Source: Boesenbergia rotunda (lineage: Eukaryota; Streptophyta; Magnoliopsida; Zingiberales; Zingiberaceae). Taken from it: a stretch of 64,000 nt of DNA. Positions 11,965 through 22,934 of this stretch are shown in pieces. Made by a program: the position numbers and the translations under genes. The stretch covers positions 25,961 to 89,960 of the forward strand of contig JAGFNQ010005391.1 in assembly GCA_024364735.1 (NCBI GenBank), given 5' to 3'. How positions within the stretch are numbered: the stretch's first letter is position 1; every line of letters starts with the position of its first letter. The notes below the pieces were generated by a model, which was not told the DNA's origin, made no database searches, and saw only the letters and a list, made by a program, of their open reading frames with translations.

Positions 11965-14900
11965 ATGAGCGATTCTAATCGGGTGACCGTCACTCTTTCA
12001 CAAGAGGACTTGGATCTACTGATCGAAGCCAGGGCCCGGAAACTAGCGGAGGCCCAGTTAGCAGCCGCCCGACCTATCCCACCGGGCCCGGCCGAGCACA
12101 CCGCGCATGTGGGCACTGAGGGAGGAGTTCAACAGGAAGGCAGCCCTCACTTTCACCGGGCGCTGTTTGGCCCGGCCGAGGGAGCAGGACAATCGGATCC
12201 GCATGAAGTTACATCTAGCCATACCCGGGCTAGCAAAGGGAAGGCCCCCCTTGTGCCGTTCCCGACTGAACACACGGGGTGCCCTTTCTCCAGCCAAGTC
12301 CTGAATGAGCCACTGCCCAAGCACTTCAGACCTCCGTCCGTCGCTGAGTACGGAGGAGCAACTGATCCAGAAGAACACCTGAAGAAGTTTGAAAATGCCT
12401 CGATGCTACATCAATACCCAGATGGCATTAGGTGCCGAGCCTTCCTGACCACTCTCGCTGGGCCGGCTCAACGGTGGTTCGACAGGCTCCCAGAGGGATC
12501 GATCAGGGATTTCTCTGACTTCAAGAGATTGTTTCTGCAACATTTTGCTAGCAGTAAAAGACATCACAAGACAAGCTTGAACCTATTTACCATGAAGCAG
12601 GGCCCCAAGGAGTCCTTAAAAGCCTATATCAGGAGGTTTAATCAGGTCGCGCTGGACGTCCCCACTGCCACATCCGAGGTATTAGTCAGTGCCTTCGCGC
12701 AAGGCCTGCAAGAGGGAGAGTTCTTCAGATCTTTGATCCGCAAACCCCCGAAGGACTTTGAAAGCCTTCTAGGGAAAGCTAGCAAATATGTGGACGTCGA
12801 AGAAGCGCAGGCCGCCAGGAGGCCAGAGGTCAGGCCTACACCCGACAACCCTCAGCAGCATCAGAGGGGCGTGCCTCCGGGAGGACCCCTGAGGAGCCCC
12901 CGAGCTATAGGACATCGACTGGGAGCCGAGAGGGGGACAGTTCAGCAAATAGCTCAGGGCTGCATCCCGACTAGGTGGCAACCCTATTGTTCCTTCCACA
13001 ATAGCCATACACACGATCTTCAAGACTGCTGGCAAGCTGGCAGAGGTCGGGGCCGTGCCGGTCGAGGTAGTCCGAGAGGAGCTCATCAAGGAGGTGGCCG
13101 AGGCCGAGGAAGAGCACCACCTAATCAGCCCGAGTTTCGAGATCGACCAGCCGCCCCTATAGCTAGACAGCTGTTCCCGACTCCGGGTTCGCCCGAGCCG
13201 GGAAACGCCAGCGAGGAGCAAGCCAATCAGCAAAACTCCGTGCACGGGTCCATCAACGTCATATCGGGCGGGCCTACCTACGGAGATTCTAATAGAGCTC
13301 GGAAGTCGCAGGCCCGACGCCTGGACATTTATCAAGTGGGCTGCAGCTCCGCCCAAGCTCAGGGACCACAGATTAGCTTCGGTCCCGCCGACCTACAGGG
13401 AATAGAAGTACCGCATGAGGATGCCCTGGTCATCACGGCGGTCATAGCAAACTACCAGATCCACCGTACCATAGTGGATTCAGGTAGCTCTGTGAATATT
13501 TTATACTTGAAGGCATTCGAGCAACTACAAATTGAGATGTCCGAGCTACAGCCCGTGGCCACACCCTTATTTGGGTTCACGGGGAATGAAGTTCATCCGT
13601 TGGGGCAGATCAAGCTAGCCATATCTCTCGGCGAAGAACCTTTAAGAAGGACCAGGTGGTCTACCTTCTTGATAGTGGACGCCCCTTCAGCCTACAATGC
13701 TATCTTAGGCCGACCAGCCCTGAATGAATTCCGGGCAGTGATGTCCACATTTTATTTGAAGGTCAAGTTTCCTGTAGGAGATCAGGTCGGTGAGGCCAAA
13801 GGAGATCAAAAGGTTGCTCGCCGATGCTATGTGAATGATGTCCGAGTGGAAGTCGGCAAGACTTTCCGACCTGCACCGGCCGGTTGTAACATGGTACAGA
13901 CCTCTCAGCCTTCTCCCTGGGCCGACATGACGGAAGAAAAGGAAGAGGTCCAACTCTTGGTGGACCGAGAGGAAACCAAGGTGAGGATAGCTCCAGGGCT
14001 ATCGCCCGACCTCCGGCAGCAACTGATAGAGTGTTTGACACGGAATCGAGATGTGTTTGCCTGGTCTCAACAAGATCTGAAGGGGGTCAGGCCCGAGGTT
14101 ATGGAACATGAGCTACACGTGTACCCAGATGCCCGGCCCGTGAAGCAGAGAAAAAGAGATTTCAGCCCTGAGCAGAATAAGATAATCCAAGCCGAGGTGG
14201 AGAGGTTGCTGAAAGCAGGACACATTCGAGAAGTGCAGTTCCCGGCCTGGTTGGCCAATGTGGTGCTGGTCTCCAAGCCGGGAGACAAGTGGAGGATCTG
14301 CATTGACTTCAGAGATCTGAACAAAGCTTGCCCAAAAGACTGTTACCCGCTGCCCCGAATAGATCAGATGGTGGACTCCACTGCGGGAAGCGAATTTATT
14401 TGCATGCTTGATGCCTATCAGGGATATCACCAGGTCCCACTGCACCCGGGTGATCAAGAAAAGGTCAGCTTTGTAACTGCCGAAGGTACCTATTGCTACA
14501 CAGTTATGCCCTTCGGGCTCAAGAACGCCGGGGCAACTTATCAGAGGCTGATGAACAAAGTCTTTAAAGAGCAGCTCGGCAGAAATGTGGAAGTGTACGT
14601 GGATGACATCCTCATCAAGTCTGCCCGGGCTGCCGACCTCATTGCAGATGTACAAGAAACTTGTTGCACCCTGCGAAGGTATGGCCTCAAACTCAATCCT
14701 ACCAAATGTCTGTTCGGAGCCAAGAGCGGAAAATTCCTGGGCTACATCCTGACCGAGCGAGGGATAGAGGCCAATCCATGCAAGGTGAAAGCGCTGCTGG
14801 ACATGCCACCACCTAAAAACCTAAAGGAAGTTCAGCGCCTGACTGGGAGGATAACGGCCTTGTCCAGATTCATTTCCAGGTCTGCCGACCGAAGCTTGCC

Positions 14901-17118
14901 ATTTTTCAAGATCCTACGTAAAGCCGCCAAGTTCCAGTGGGATGCCGAGTGTGACCGAGCTTTCGAAGAGTTGAAGGCATACTTAGTCCGTCTGCCAATA
15001 CTAGCCAAGCCCGAGGAAGGAGAGCCCTTGTATGTCTACCTATCGGCTACTGAGGAAGCTGCGAGTGCTGTGCTTGTAACCCAGAAAGAGACCGAGCAGC
15101 AGCCGGTCTACTTCTTTGGGCATTTATTTAAAGAGGCCGAGTGTAGGTATACTACACTCGAGAAATTAGCTTATGTCCTTGTGTTGATGGCCCGACGATT
15201 GCGACCCTATTTCCTGGCTCATCCTATCCGAGTGCTGACCAATAGCACACTCGGGAAGGTCTTGATCAACCCTGAAGTCTCAGGTCGGATGGTCAAGTGG
15301 ACTACTGAACTGAGCGAATATGATATTCAGTATCAGCCCAGAACTGCAATCAAAGCTCAGGCCTTAGCAGATTTCTTAAGCGAACTTCATGCAGAGAAGG
15401 AGGAGGAGGTCTGGAAAATATACGTGGACGGGTCAGCCACCCGGGCAGGAAGTGGCGTAGGGATCTTATTGATATCTCCCAAGGGAGACCCCATACATTT
15501 AGCCATACGCCTAGAGTATAGTGCTACCAATAACCAAGCAGAATACGAAGCCCTTTTAGCAGGCCTCCAAGCAGCCAGACAAGTCGGGGCTACTCGGGTC
15601 ATCTTGCATTCTGATTCCCAATTAGTGACTCAGCAGGTAGCCGGGCGGTTTGAAGTGAACGATGAGAAATTACAAGCTTACGTAGAGGCATATCAACAAT
15701 TACAGGCAGAATTTCAAGAAGTTCAAATTACGCAGATCCCCCGGGGGGACAACGCCAAGGCGGATGAGCTAGCTCGGTTAGCCAGTTCCGTTCGTCCATG
15801 GGTTTTCCCCAAGCCTTCCCCTCAGGTCATGTTAGTGGCTCAGGTCGAAAGGGAGGCGGAAATGGAGATAGAGGGGGATTGGAGAACTCCATTCGTCACC
15901 TACCTGAAGGATGGAACTCTTCCAGACAACCCCGAGCAAGCTCGACTATTGAAGATCAGAGCAGCCCGGTTCACCCTGATCGGGGACGCATTGTACAAGC
16001 GGGCTTTTTCCCGACCTCTAGCCAGGTGTCTCGGAAAAGAAGATGCAGACTATGTAATTAGAGAAGTGCATTTAGGGTGCTGCGGGAATCATTCAGGGGG
16101 TCGGTCCATGGCTCGGAAGGTCTTGCTGGCCGGTTACTTTTGGCCGACCCTCCAAAGGGATGCAGAGAGGATGGCTTCTTCCTGTCTTTCTTGTCAGAAA
16201 TACCAGAATCTATCTCACCGACCGGTGGAGATGTTGCGAGCGTCCACCGCATCATGTCCCTTTGATCAGTGGGGCATGGATATAGTAGGACCCTTCCCCA
16301 GAGCAGCAGGTCAGAAGCAATTCCTATTGGTGGCGGTAGATTACTTCTCCAAGTGGGTCGAGGCAGAAGCCCTGGCTCGGATCACAGAGCAAGCAGTGAA
16401 GAAATTCCTTTGGCAAAATATTTTGTGCCGGTATGGCATACCCCATAAGTTGGTATCAGACAATGGTCGACAGTTTCAAGGTCGGATCATCAGAAATTGG
16501 TGTAAGGAATTCGGGATCATACAGGCTTTCACTTCCGTAGCATACCCCCAGAGTAATGGTCAGGCCGAAGTAGCTAATAGAGAAATTCTAAAAGGGCTCA
16601 AAGTTAAGTTAGATCAGGTCGGCGGATCCTGGGTGGATGAACTGCCAGGGGTCCTCTGGGCCCTCCGTACCACGCCCAAAGAGGGGTCGGGGTGCACTCC
16701 TTTCCAGTTGGTCTATGGCAGTGAAGCAGTAGTCCCCATGGAGGTCGGATGTGAATCTGACCGGAGACATTTATACGGGGAAGACAATGCAGAGAAAAGA
16801 CGAGCCGAGCTAGATCTGATTGAGGAGGTCCGAGCCAAGGCTACTGTCCGCATGACCGCTTACCAGCAGAGGATGCGGAACCGATACAACCAGAAAGTTA
16901 TACCCCGGCATTTCCAGGTCGGGGACAAGGTATGGAAAAGAGTCAAGCCAGTTGGAGAAGTAGGCAAACTCGAGCCCCCATGGAGTGGCCCATTCCTAGT
17001 GGTCGGGGCACTAGGATCGGGAGCATACTATCTGCAAGATGCTCAAGGGAGGCGACTAGGGCGACCCTGGAGCGCAGTGCATTTAAAATTGTATCGTGAG
17101 GAAAGAGGAGAGGAATGA
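11965..17118 (+). CDS. Tat-type gypsy gag-pol polyprotein, intact, 1717 aa
   Basis: Uninterrupted frame. The first ATG of the frame is at 11965; the frame is open back to 11863 inside the LTR but has no ATG there. Order: gag core (about residues 130-260), a Cys/His motif CSFHNSHTHDLQDC, aspartic protease (DSG at 505-507), reverse transcriptase (YVDD at 878-881), a first RNase H remnant, a second archaeal-type RNase H (acidic residues D1155, E1193, D1217), then integrase with an HHCC zinc region and D1439, D1499, E1535. The last two are separated by exactly 35 residues, as in D,D(35)E integrases. It makes capsid, matures it, copies RNA to DNA in virus-like particles and integrates the copy. 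All catalytic residues I can identify are present, so it may be active. Gag and pol share one frame with no visible shift signal. Confidence 0.95.
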   Translation: MSDSNRVTVTLSQEDLDLLIEARARKLAEAQLAAARPIPPGPAEHTAHVGTEGGVQQEGSPHFHRALFGPAEGAGQSDPHEVTSSHTRASKGKAPLVPFPTEHTGCPFSSQVLNEPLPKHFRPPSVAEYGGATDPEEHLKKFENASMLHQYPDGIRCRAFLTTLAGPAQRWFDRLPEGSIRDFSDFKRLFLQHFASSKRHHKTSLNLFTMKQGPKESLKAYIRRFNQVALDVPTATSEVLVSAFAQGLQEGEFFRSLIRKPPKDFESLLGKASKYVDVEEAQAARRPEVRPTPDNPQQHQRGVPPGGPLRSPRAIGHRLGAERGTVQQIAQGCIPTRWQPYCSFHNSHTHDLQDCWQAGRGRGRAGRGSPRGAHQGGGRGRGRAPPNQPEFRDRPAAPIARQLFPTPGSPEPGNASEEQANQQNSVHGSINVISGGPTYGDSNRARKSQARRLDIYQVGCSSAQAQGPQISFGPADLQGIEVPHEDALVITAVIANYQIHRTIVDSGSSVNILYLKAFEQLQIEMSELQPVATPLFGFTGNEVHPLGQIKLAISLGEEPLRRTRWSTFLIVDAPSAYNAILGRPALNEFRAVMSTFYLKVKFPVGDQVGEAKGDQKVARRCYVNDVRVEVGKTFRPAPAGCNMVQTSQPSPWADMTEEKEEVQLLVDREETKVRIAPGLSPDLRQQLIECLTRNRDVFAWSQQDLKGVRPEVMEHELHVYPDARPVKQRKRDFSPEQNKIIQAEVERLLKAGHIREVQFPAWLANVVLVSKPGDKWRICIDFRDLNKACPKDCYPLPRIDQMVDSTAGSEFICMLDAYQGYHQVPLHPGDQEKVSFVTAEGTYCYTVMPFGLKNAGATYQRLMNKVFKEQLGRNVEVYVDDILIKSARAADLIADVQETCCTLRRYGLKLNPTKCLFGAKSGKFLGYILTERGIEANPCKVKALLDMPPPKNLKEVQRLTGRITALSRFISRSADRSLPFFKILRKAAKFQWDAECDRAFEELKAYLVRLPILAKPEEGEPLYVYLSATEEAASAVLVTQKETEQQPVYFFGHLFKEAECRYTTLEKLAYVLVLMARRLRPYFLAHPIRVLTNSTLGKVLINPEVSGRMVKWTTELSEYDIQYQPRTAIKAQALADFLSELHAEKEEEVWKIYVDGSATRAGSGVGILLISPKGDPIHLAIRLEYSATNNQAEYEALLAGLQAARQVGATRVILHSDSQLVTQQVAGRFEVNDEKLQAYVEAYQQLQAEFQEVQITQIPRGDNAKADELARLASSVRPWVFPKPSPQVMLVAQVEREAEMEIEGDWRTPFVTYLKDGTLPDNPEQARLLKIRAARFTLIGDALYKRAFSRPLARCLGKEDADYVIREVHLGCCGNHSGGRSMARKVLLAGYFWPTLQRDAERMASSCLSCQKYQNLSHRPVEMLRASTASCPFDQWGMDIVGPFPRAAGQKQFLLVAVDYFSKWVEAEALARITEQAVKKFLWQNILCRYGIPHKLVSDNGRQFQGRIIRNWCKEFGIIQAFTSVAYPQSNGQAEVANREILKGLKVKLDQVGGSWVDELPGVLWALRTTPKEGSGCTPFQLVYGSEAVVPMEVGCESDRRHLYGEDNAEKRRAELDLIEEVRAKATVRMTAYQQRMRNRYNQKVIPRHFQVGDKVWKRVKPVGEVGKLEPPWSGPFLVVGALGSGAYYLQDAQGRRLGRPWSAVHLKLYREERGEE

Positions 17119-17185
17119 TTCCTGTAACTGTACTCAGAAGAATGGATAGCAAAAACACTAACTCTCCAGAAAAGATCACCCCTGA

Positions 17186-17913
17186 AAGTTATAAGTGAGC
17201 TTGCTCTCACGCACCCACCGGACTCGGCGCCGATCGGGCGTGGCGTTCCACGTTCGGTCGGGCCCAGTCGGGCGTGGCGGTCCACGTTCGACCTGAGGTA
17301 AGTCGGACGGTGTCCAGACTCTTGCTAAGGCAAGTTATAAGTGAGCTTGCTCTCACGCACCCACCGGACTCGGCGCCGATCGGGCGTGGCGTTCCACGTT
17401 CGGTCGGGCCCGGTCGGGCGTGGCGGTCCACGTTCGACCTGAGGTAAGTCGGACGGTGTCCAGACTCTTGCTAAGGCAAGTTATAAGTGAGCTTGCTCTC
17501 ACGCACCCACCGGACTCGGCGCCGATCGGGCGTGGCGTTCCACGTTCGGTCGGGCCCGGTCGGGCGTGGCGGTCCACGTTCGACCTGAGGTAAGTCGGAC
17601 GGTGTCCAGACTCTTGCTAAGGCAAGTTATAAGTGAGCTTCCACTCACGCACCCACCGAACCCGGCGCCGATCGGGCGTGGCGTTCCACGTTCGGTCGGG
17701 CCGGTCGGGCGTGGCGGTCCACGTTCGACCTGAGGTAAGTCGGACGGTGTCCAGACTCTTGCTCAGGCAAGTTATAAGTGAGCTTGCTCTCACGCACCCA
17801 CCGGACCCGGCGCTGATCAGGCGTGGCATCCCACGTTTGGTCGGGCCCGGTCGGGCGTGGCGGTCCACGCTCGACTCGAGGTAAGTCGGACGGTGTCCAG
17901 ACTCTTGCTCAGG
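17186..17913 (+). repeat. five tandem 146-bp repeats downstream of pol
   Basis: Units start at 17186, 17332, 17478, 17624 and 17769 (146, 146, 146, 145 bp), each opening AAGTTATAAGTGAGCTT and containing GC-rich CGGGCGTGGCG..CCACGTT segments. The first three are nearly identical and the last two more diverged. Tandem arrays in the 3' region are a habit of Tat elements. Antisense frames of 74-104 aa repeated here are shadows. Confidence 0.93.
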
Positions 17914-18831
17914 GGAAGTATGAAATGACATCTCGCCACAATATCCGCTGTAGAAGCGTGGCTCCCCACGTTCGAAGAAACAGCAGATCTGCTCAAGTAA
18001 AGTGAATCGGGACGAACCGAAACTAGTGATATGGTTAACTCGAAGGAAACTAAATTTATCGCCGAGTCAGGGTGCCAACCCGACCGAGCCAAATCGCCGA
18101 GTCAGGGTGCCGACCCGACCGAGCAAAATTACTGAGCCAGGATATTGGCCCGATCAAGTCATAGTATCAAGTGTGGAAAAAGGTCAGGTTGGAAGACTAA
18201 GAACACGAGTCGCCCGAGCGCCTGACACTTAGCCAAATTTTCGAATTAGCCAAAAAGGCCGAACTAAGGAGATCAGGATGAACACCTCGAGCAATCGACA
18301 ATAATCGAGACTTCGTCGCTAGGCATAAACGCCGGCCTTCGAGGAATGAGCCGAATGGTTTGCATAAACAACACTTAGCGTGGGTCTCACGCGTCATAAA
18401 CGAAAAGCCGACCTAATGAAACGACACGGCCGGGCCCAGACGTCGAACCGACTTAATAACACCCCCGGGTCCGGACTACGACCTGGCCCCATGATACCTC
18501 CAAGCTCGTGCAGGGATTTAGTCAAACGCCTGACGACAGAGAGGTCCTCCACGGCCGACCCCTAGGGAAAAAGCATCGCCCGACCTAATCGGGTCTACTT
18601 CAAGGAGCGAAGCGAATACGCCGAGTGGACGACCCTTAGAGAAAACCGAACGAATCACAAACAATCAGATAAAGTAAAGAAAAGGATACATTGTTCAAAA
18701 TAAGAAGGAGCCCGGGCGTAACGCAAACCGAGCTGAGGAGAAGTCAAATATCATTACAAAATTGCAAGGGCCGAGAGGCCGAGCAGGAGCAGGTCGATAG
18801 TCAGTTTGAATAAAGAGAGCGGCAGGATGAG
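17914..18831 (+). other. gypsy 3' noncoding region between tandem repeats and antisense gene
   Basis: No open frame of note on the plus strand. A small threefold repeat of about 35 bp (18061-18165, built on CGAGTCAGGGTGCC..CCCGACCGAG) lies within it. Confidence 0.6.
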
Positions 18832-21289
18832 TTAAGTAAATTTTGGGAATGCATCGGGAGGAAGCGAGGCCTTGATTATGGATAGCTTCACCGCGTCGGG
18901 AGGCAAGTCAGTCGGAAGATGGCCGGCCTCCAGGAGTTGTTGAAGTGCGCCCTCTGCCCCGTGTCTCATCATGGCCACGACCTTCTGGGTCACCTCCTTC
19001 CGGAAGGGCAGAGATTGAACGTAAGCCGATCTAGCCTGCTCGATCCGGGCCGGTTCCCCGGCCTTGAAGTCGGCTAACTCTTTTTGTAAGCGGGCCACCT
19101 CAGCGTCTCGCTCCTTGAGTTGGGCATCCTTGGCCGACAGACCTGCCTCCTTACTTACCAGCTGCGCTTCTAAGGCCTGAAAGGCTTCCTGCTGAGCTTG
19201 GAGCTCGGTCGCCTTACCCTTCAAGGTTGCAAGTTCGGCATCTTTGTCCCGAAGGGCCCGCTGGTGAGTGGCAAGTACTTCCCGCAGCTTTTGCTGTAAG
19301 TCACGGACCTCGAGGATTCTTCGATCCAGGTCAGAATGAGTACGGGCTTCGCTAGCGAGGGCGGTCTTCTTTGCGGCCTCGGCGGCCTCCAGCCGAATGC
19401 CGAGCTCATCGAGTTGGCGACCTGAGGCTGCCAACACCTCATGCGTCCGCTCCAGATTGATGTTGTTTTCCGATAATTGCGTTCGTAGGGAAACCACCTC
19501 ATTTAGGAGTCTGGTCCGACCCTCGTCGTCGGCCGGGAGAGCATATTGAGTCAGCTGATGCTCTAAGTTCTCTACTTTATACTCAGCAGCCCGGCGCTCC
19601 CTAACGTTCGTGACCAGGGCCTTGGTTACCGCCTGGCCCCCGACCCACAGCTATACAGAAACAAGCAACATGAGAAAAGAACGACAGGGGCGAAGGTTAA
19701 GAAAAGGAATACCTTGATCAGGTCCATGGCAAAGTTATCGGCCAGGCTAAAAGGGCTTCGCCCTTCAATTAAGGACAGACCGTGATCCCAAGCAGCCACT
19801 AGATGACCGTGGAGATTGAGGGGCTGGGGTTCGACCAGCCGAAGTAGGGAAGTCTCAGAGGGAAGTTGCAACTCCACCGGAGCTCGGGGAATGTCGTGCA
19901 TGGCCAAAAGAGAGGCAGCCGCCTCTTCGCTATCTGTATCATCGGCGCCCTCAGGAGGAGAGGGGATAGAGCTGGTAGCTAAAGCCGCCGGTCGGGGCGT
20001 ACTCAACCCGGGCAAGGAGGGCTCGGGCAAAGTAGCGCTAGTGGATGGGGCCGAGATCACCAGGCGGGGTGAAGCTGAGCGAGAGTTCGACAGCCGAATT
20101 CTGACTCGGCTAGGCAAGGGAGCAGTTGATTCGGGCGCCCTTTCAGGTTGAACCTGAATTGTGGGAGTGCTCGAGGAAACAGGCTCGGGCGCCCGCTCAG
20201 GTTGAACCTGAGTCGTGGGAGTGCTAGAGGAAGCAGCTTCTCGGGGCCGTTTCTTCTTCTTATGCGCACGAGAAGAAGACGGACCCGTAGTACCGGTCTG
20301 CCTTCCGACCTCCGCGCTGACCTCGGGAGGGTTAGCCGCAACGCTTTGGCCTAGCACTTCCAGGTCCGGATCGCTCTCCGCTCGACCCGATTGCTCGGGA
20401 ACTGGCGTTGCCCTCATCGGGATTGCATTTCGGCGGGCCATTAGTTCAGCCGCCCGAGTGTTCAAGGCCTCTTCCGCCAGGGCTATCTCTGCATCCATGA
20501 GAGCGTCCATCAGGGCTTGAGCTGCAAGTCAGAAAAAGTTTTAGTTAGCATTAAAAGAGTCGTAAATAAGAAGGGGAATTTACCATAAGTTCCAGGCAGC
20601 CTGGCGGGGATTTGACTCAGCCGGCAAATGTATAGCACGGCCTCGCTCAACAATTTGCCGACGTGGAAACGGCGTCCTCCGATTTTTGAGAAGGCTGACC
20701 GAAAGCCGGGGTCAGCACGATACCTTCGAGGAGCAGGGGGGTGGTCGGGCAATGCCTCTAGCCAATCAAGAGGCCAGGACGCAGGCGGGAAGGTGCTTAT
20801 GTAAAAGAAATGGGATTTCCACCCCTTGTTGGAAGATGGAACCTTGTCTAGAAAGGCGGTGTTGATCCTGGCCTGGAAAAAGAAACACCCGGGTTCTTGC
20901 ATCTTGAGGGAATAGAAGAGATGGAAAATCCTAGGAGACAGGGGAACTCGGAAGGACTCAAAGATGACTACCGTGCCACATAGAATCCGAATCGAGTTCG
21001 GGGCTAGTTGGGAGAGGGACACCTGAAAATACTGACAGATCTCTATAATAAAGGAATGTAAAGGGAACCGCAGGCCGGCGAGAAGATGATCCTTGAAGAT
21101 AGTAAAGTAGTTCACCGGGGCTCGGTTAGGTCGGTCGTCCGGAGAGGGAAGAGCGAAAAGGTGGTCTTCCGGAATGCGATAGTCATGGCGGAGGGTTTCC
21201 AAGGACCCTAGATTCAGGGTTGACCGGGTAGTGGTATACCACGGCTCGGGCGCAGAGGATGAGCCGGGCGTAGAAGATGAGCCGGCCAT
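18832..21289 (-). CDS. antisense gene in the gypsy element, three exons, 777 aa
   Basis: Exons on the minus strand are 21289-20584, 20521-19713 and 19650-18832. Both introns are 62 bp with GT...AG ends (20583-20522 and 19712-19651). Lengths 706+809+819 total 778 codons with the frame kept across both joins. The N-terminal part (exon 1, about residues 30-230) resembles the plant domain annotated as 'putative gypsy type transposon' (Pfam Transposase_28). The middle is low-complexity, rich in Ser, Pro and Glu. The C-terminal third (about 540-720) is Ala/Leu/Glu/Gln-rich and looks like a coiled coil. Extra antisense frames are known in Tat-clade elements, but their role is unknown to me. The splice sites are my own reading. 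The intact frame in a young copy suggests it is maintained. Confidence 0.82.
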
Positions 21290-21478
21290 GAGGTCGGACT
21301 CGGGAATTAACAGAAAAAGATCCAGAGAGAAGAGTACCTAATGTGAGGGCTCGGGGTAAGATGCCGATCGCCGGAAACACTGTTCGTCGGAACTCAGGGA
21401 GGTCGGGCGGAGAAGGTCGGACAGAACGAAAAGAGAAGCGAGAGACAAAGTGAGGAAGAATGAAATGAAGGGGGCTGC

Positions 21479-21487
21479 CTATTTATA
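21479..21487 (-). promoter_or_regulatory. TATA box of the antisense gene
   Basis: Minus-strand TATAAATAG lies about 190 bp upstream of the antisense ATG at 21289, inside the element and outside the LTR. It gives the antisense gene a candidate promoter of its own. Inference from sequence only. Confidence 0.55.
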
Positions 21488-21810
21488 CTACCGGCTAGGC
21501 AACCAGGACCGTCGGATGGATAGAAAAGAAATGGCGGGCTCCGGTCTCCATCGTCCGATCAGCACGATTCCACACACCCCGAAGCTTCTCGCGAACGCCA
21601 AACGATGCCACGCCCACGACGCCTCGATATCGGAGGCATCCACTCAATAGCTGACGCGTGGTCAGGCAGGGATGAATAACTGAGTGGAAGGTCGGGCGCG
21701 CGGGAAACTAACTCGGAGTACAAGGGACGCGCGGGAAAGCGGAGAAGGGGTCAGGTCGACCGGGCCGGAAGCCTAGTTAGTCGGACTTGACGCCTCCTTC
21801 GACTAGACTT

Positions 21811-21820
21811 GAAGGGGAGG
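21811..21820 (+). other. gypsy polypurine tract
   Basis: GAAGGGGAGG lies four bases upstream of the 3' LTR: the expected plus-strand primer position. Confidence 0.8.
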
Positions 21821-21824
21821 CTTG

Positions 21825-22626
21825 TGATCCGGGCGAGCGGTTTTTTATCGGGACGAGCGCCCGGTCGGAGAAAGCCCGGTTCAACCCGGCTCAAGGATAA
21901 CCAAGGCCGGGGCTGGCAGAAGCTCAAGTCAGAACTAGGTTCACCCCGGGCCATGCCCTCGAGGCCGACCTCTCGGGGTCGGGCGATCGAGGCCGACCTC
22001 TCGGGGTCGGGCGATCAAGGCCGACCTCTCGAGGTCGAGCAATCGAGGCCGAGCTCCCGAGACCGACCTCTCGAGGTCGGGCGATCGAGGCCGACCTCCC
22101 GAGACTGACCTCTCGAGGTCGAGCGATCGGGCCGACTCCCAGGTCGAGCGATAGAAGTCGAGCTCTCGAGGCCGACCTCCCGAGGTCGGGCGATCGAGGC
22201 TAAGCTCTCGGGACCGACCTCTAAAGGTCAAGTGATCGAGGCCGAGTTCTCGAGTCTCATCCCTCGAAGGGCTCCGTCAAAACTCTCCGTTAAGAGACGG
22301 CGTCGTAATTTGACGTGGCCGCCCAGCAATTAATTAGGAGTAGGATCACAGGGTGGCAGACTGCTGTGTCAGTCTCACATCGCCACCTACTTAGCTTAAT
22401 CCCTAACTAATCCTTAGTGAGATGTGACATCCCGCACGAGCGAGGCCTTTCTCCTTCCCCTATATAAACCCCCCCTCTGGCTCCAAAGAAAGGGGGATTC
22501 ATTCACAACCACACCATTACAGTGAGAGCTCTGTTTCGATCCGACCTCCCAAGTTACAGCAGACCGGGTCGGCTTGGTTAGACCGCGTCACACGAAGGAG
22601 AACCGATCTTCGCTTGTCGACAGGAT

Positions 22627-22628
<2 letters not shown>
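21825..22628 (+). repeat. gypsy 3' LTR (804 bp)
   Basis: TGATC...GATCA. Compared by eye with the 5' LTR: two substitutions near the left end and three single-base losses clustered near 22129-22141. Confidence 0.95.
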
Positions 22629-22688
<60 letters not shown>

Positions 22689-22934
22689 TCTTATATATAA
22701 AAAAATAACTTCAGGGCCTGAAATCAATTGATTTCAGGCCCTGAGCAGGATTTGAAATCTTTGATTTCAGGCCCTGCATGATTATATAAAATTAATAAAT
22801 ATTAAAAAAAAATAATAGACATAATAATATATATTGATCGGCAAAATTAAAAATATAAGGATGATTTATTAAAACAAGCTATGATTCTACATTATTATTG
22901 TATCGTTCTGTGCTAACTAATACAGTATGAGAAC

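Noticed and set aside
17186..17913. Regular repeats that might suggest a CRISPR array
   Set aside because: Units are contiguous 146-bp tandem copies without unique spacers, in a eukaryotic retrotransposon.
17043..18092. Repeated minus-strand frames of 74-104 aa
   Set aside because: The same frame repeated by the 146-bp tandem units, without an independent start or domain.
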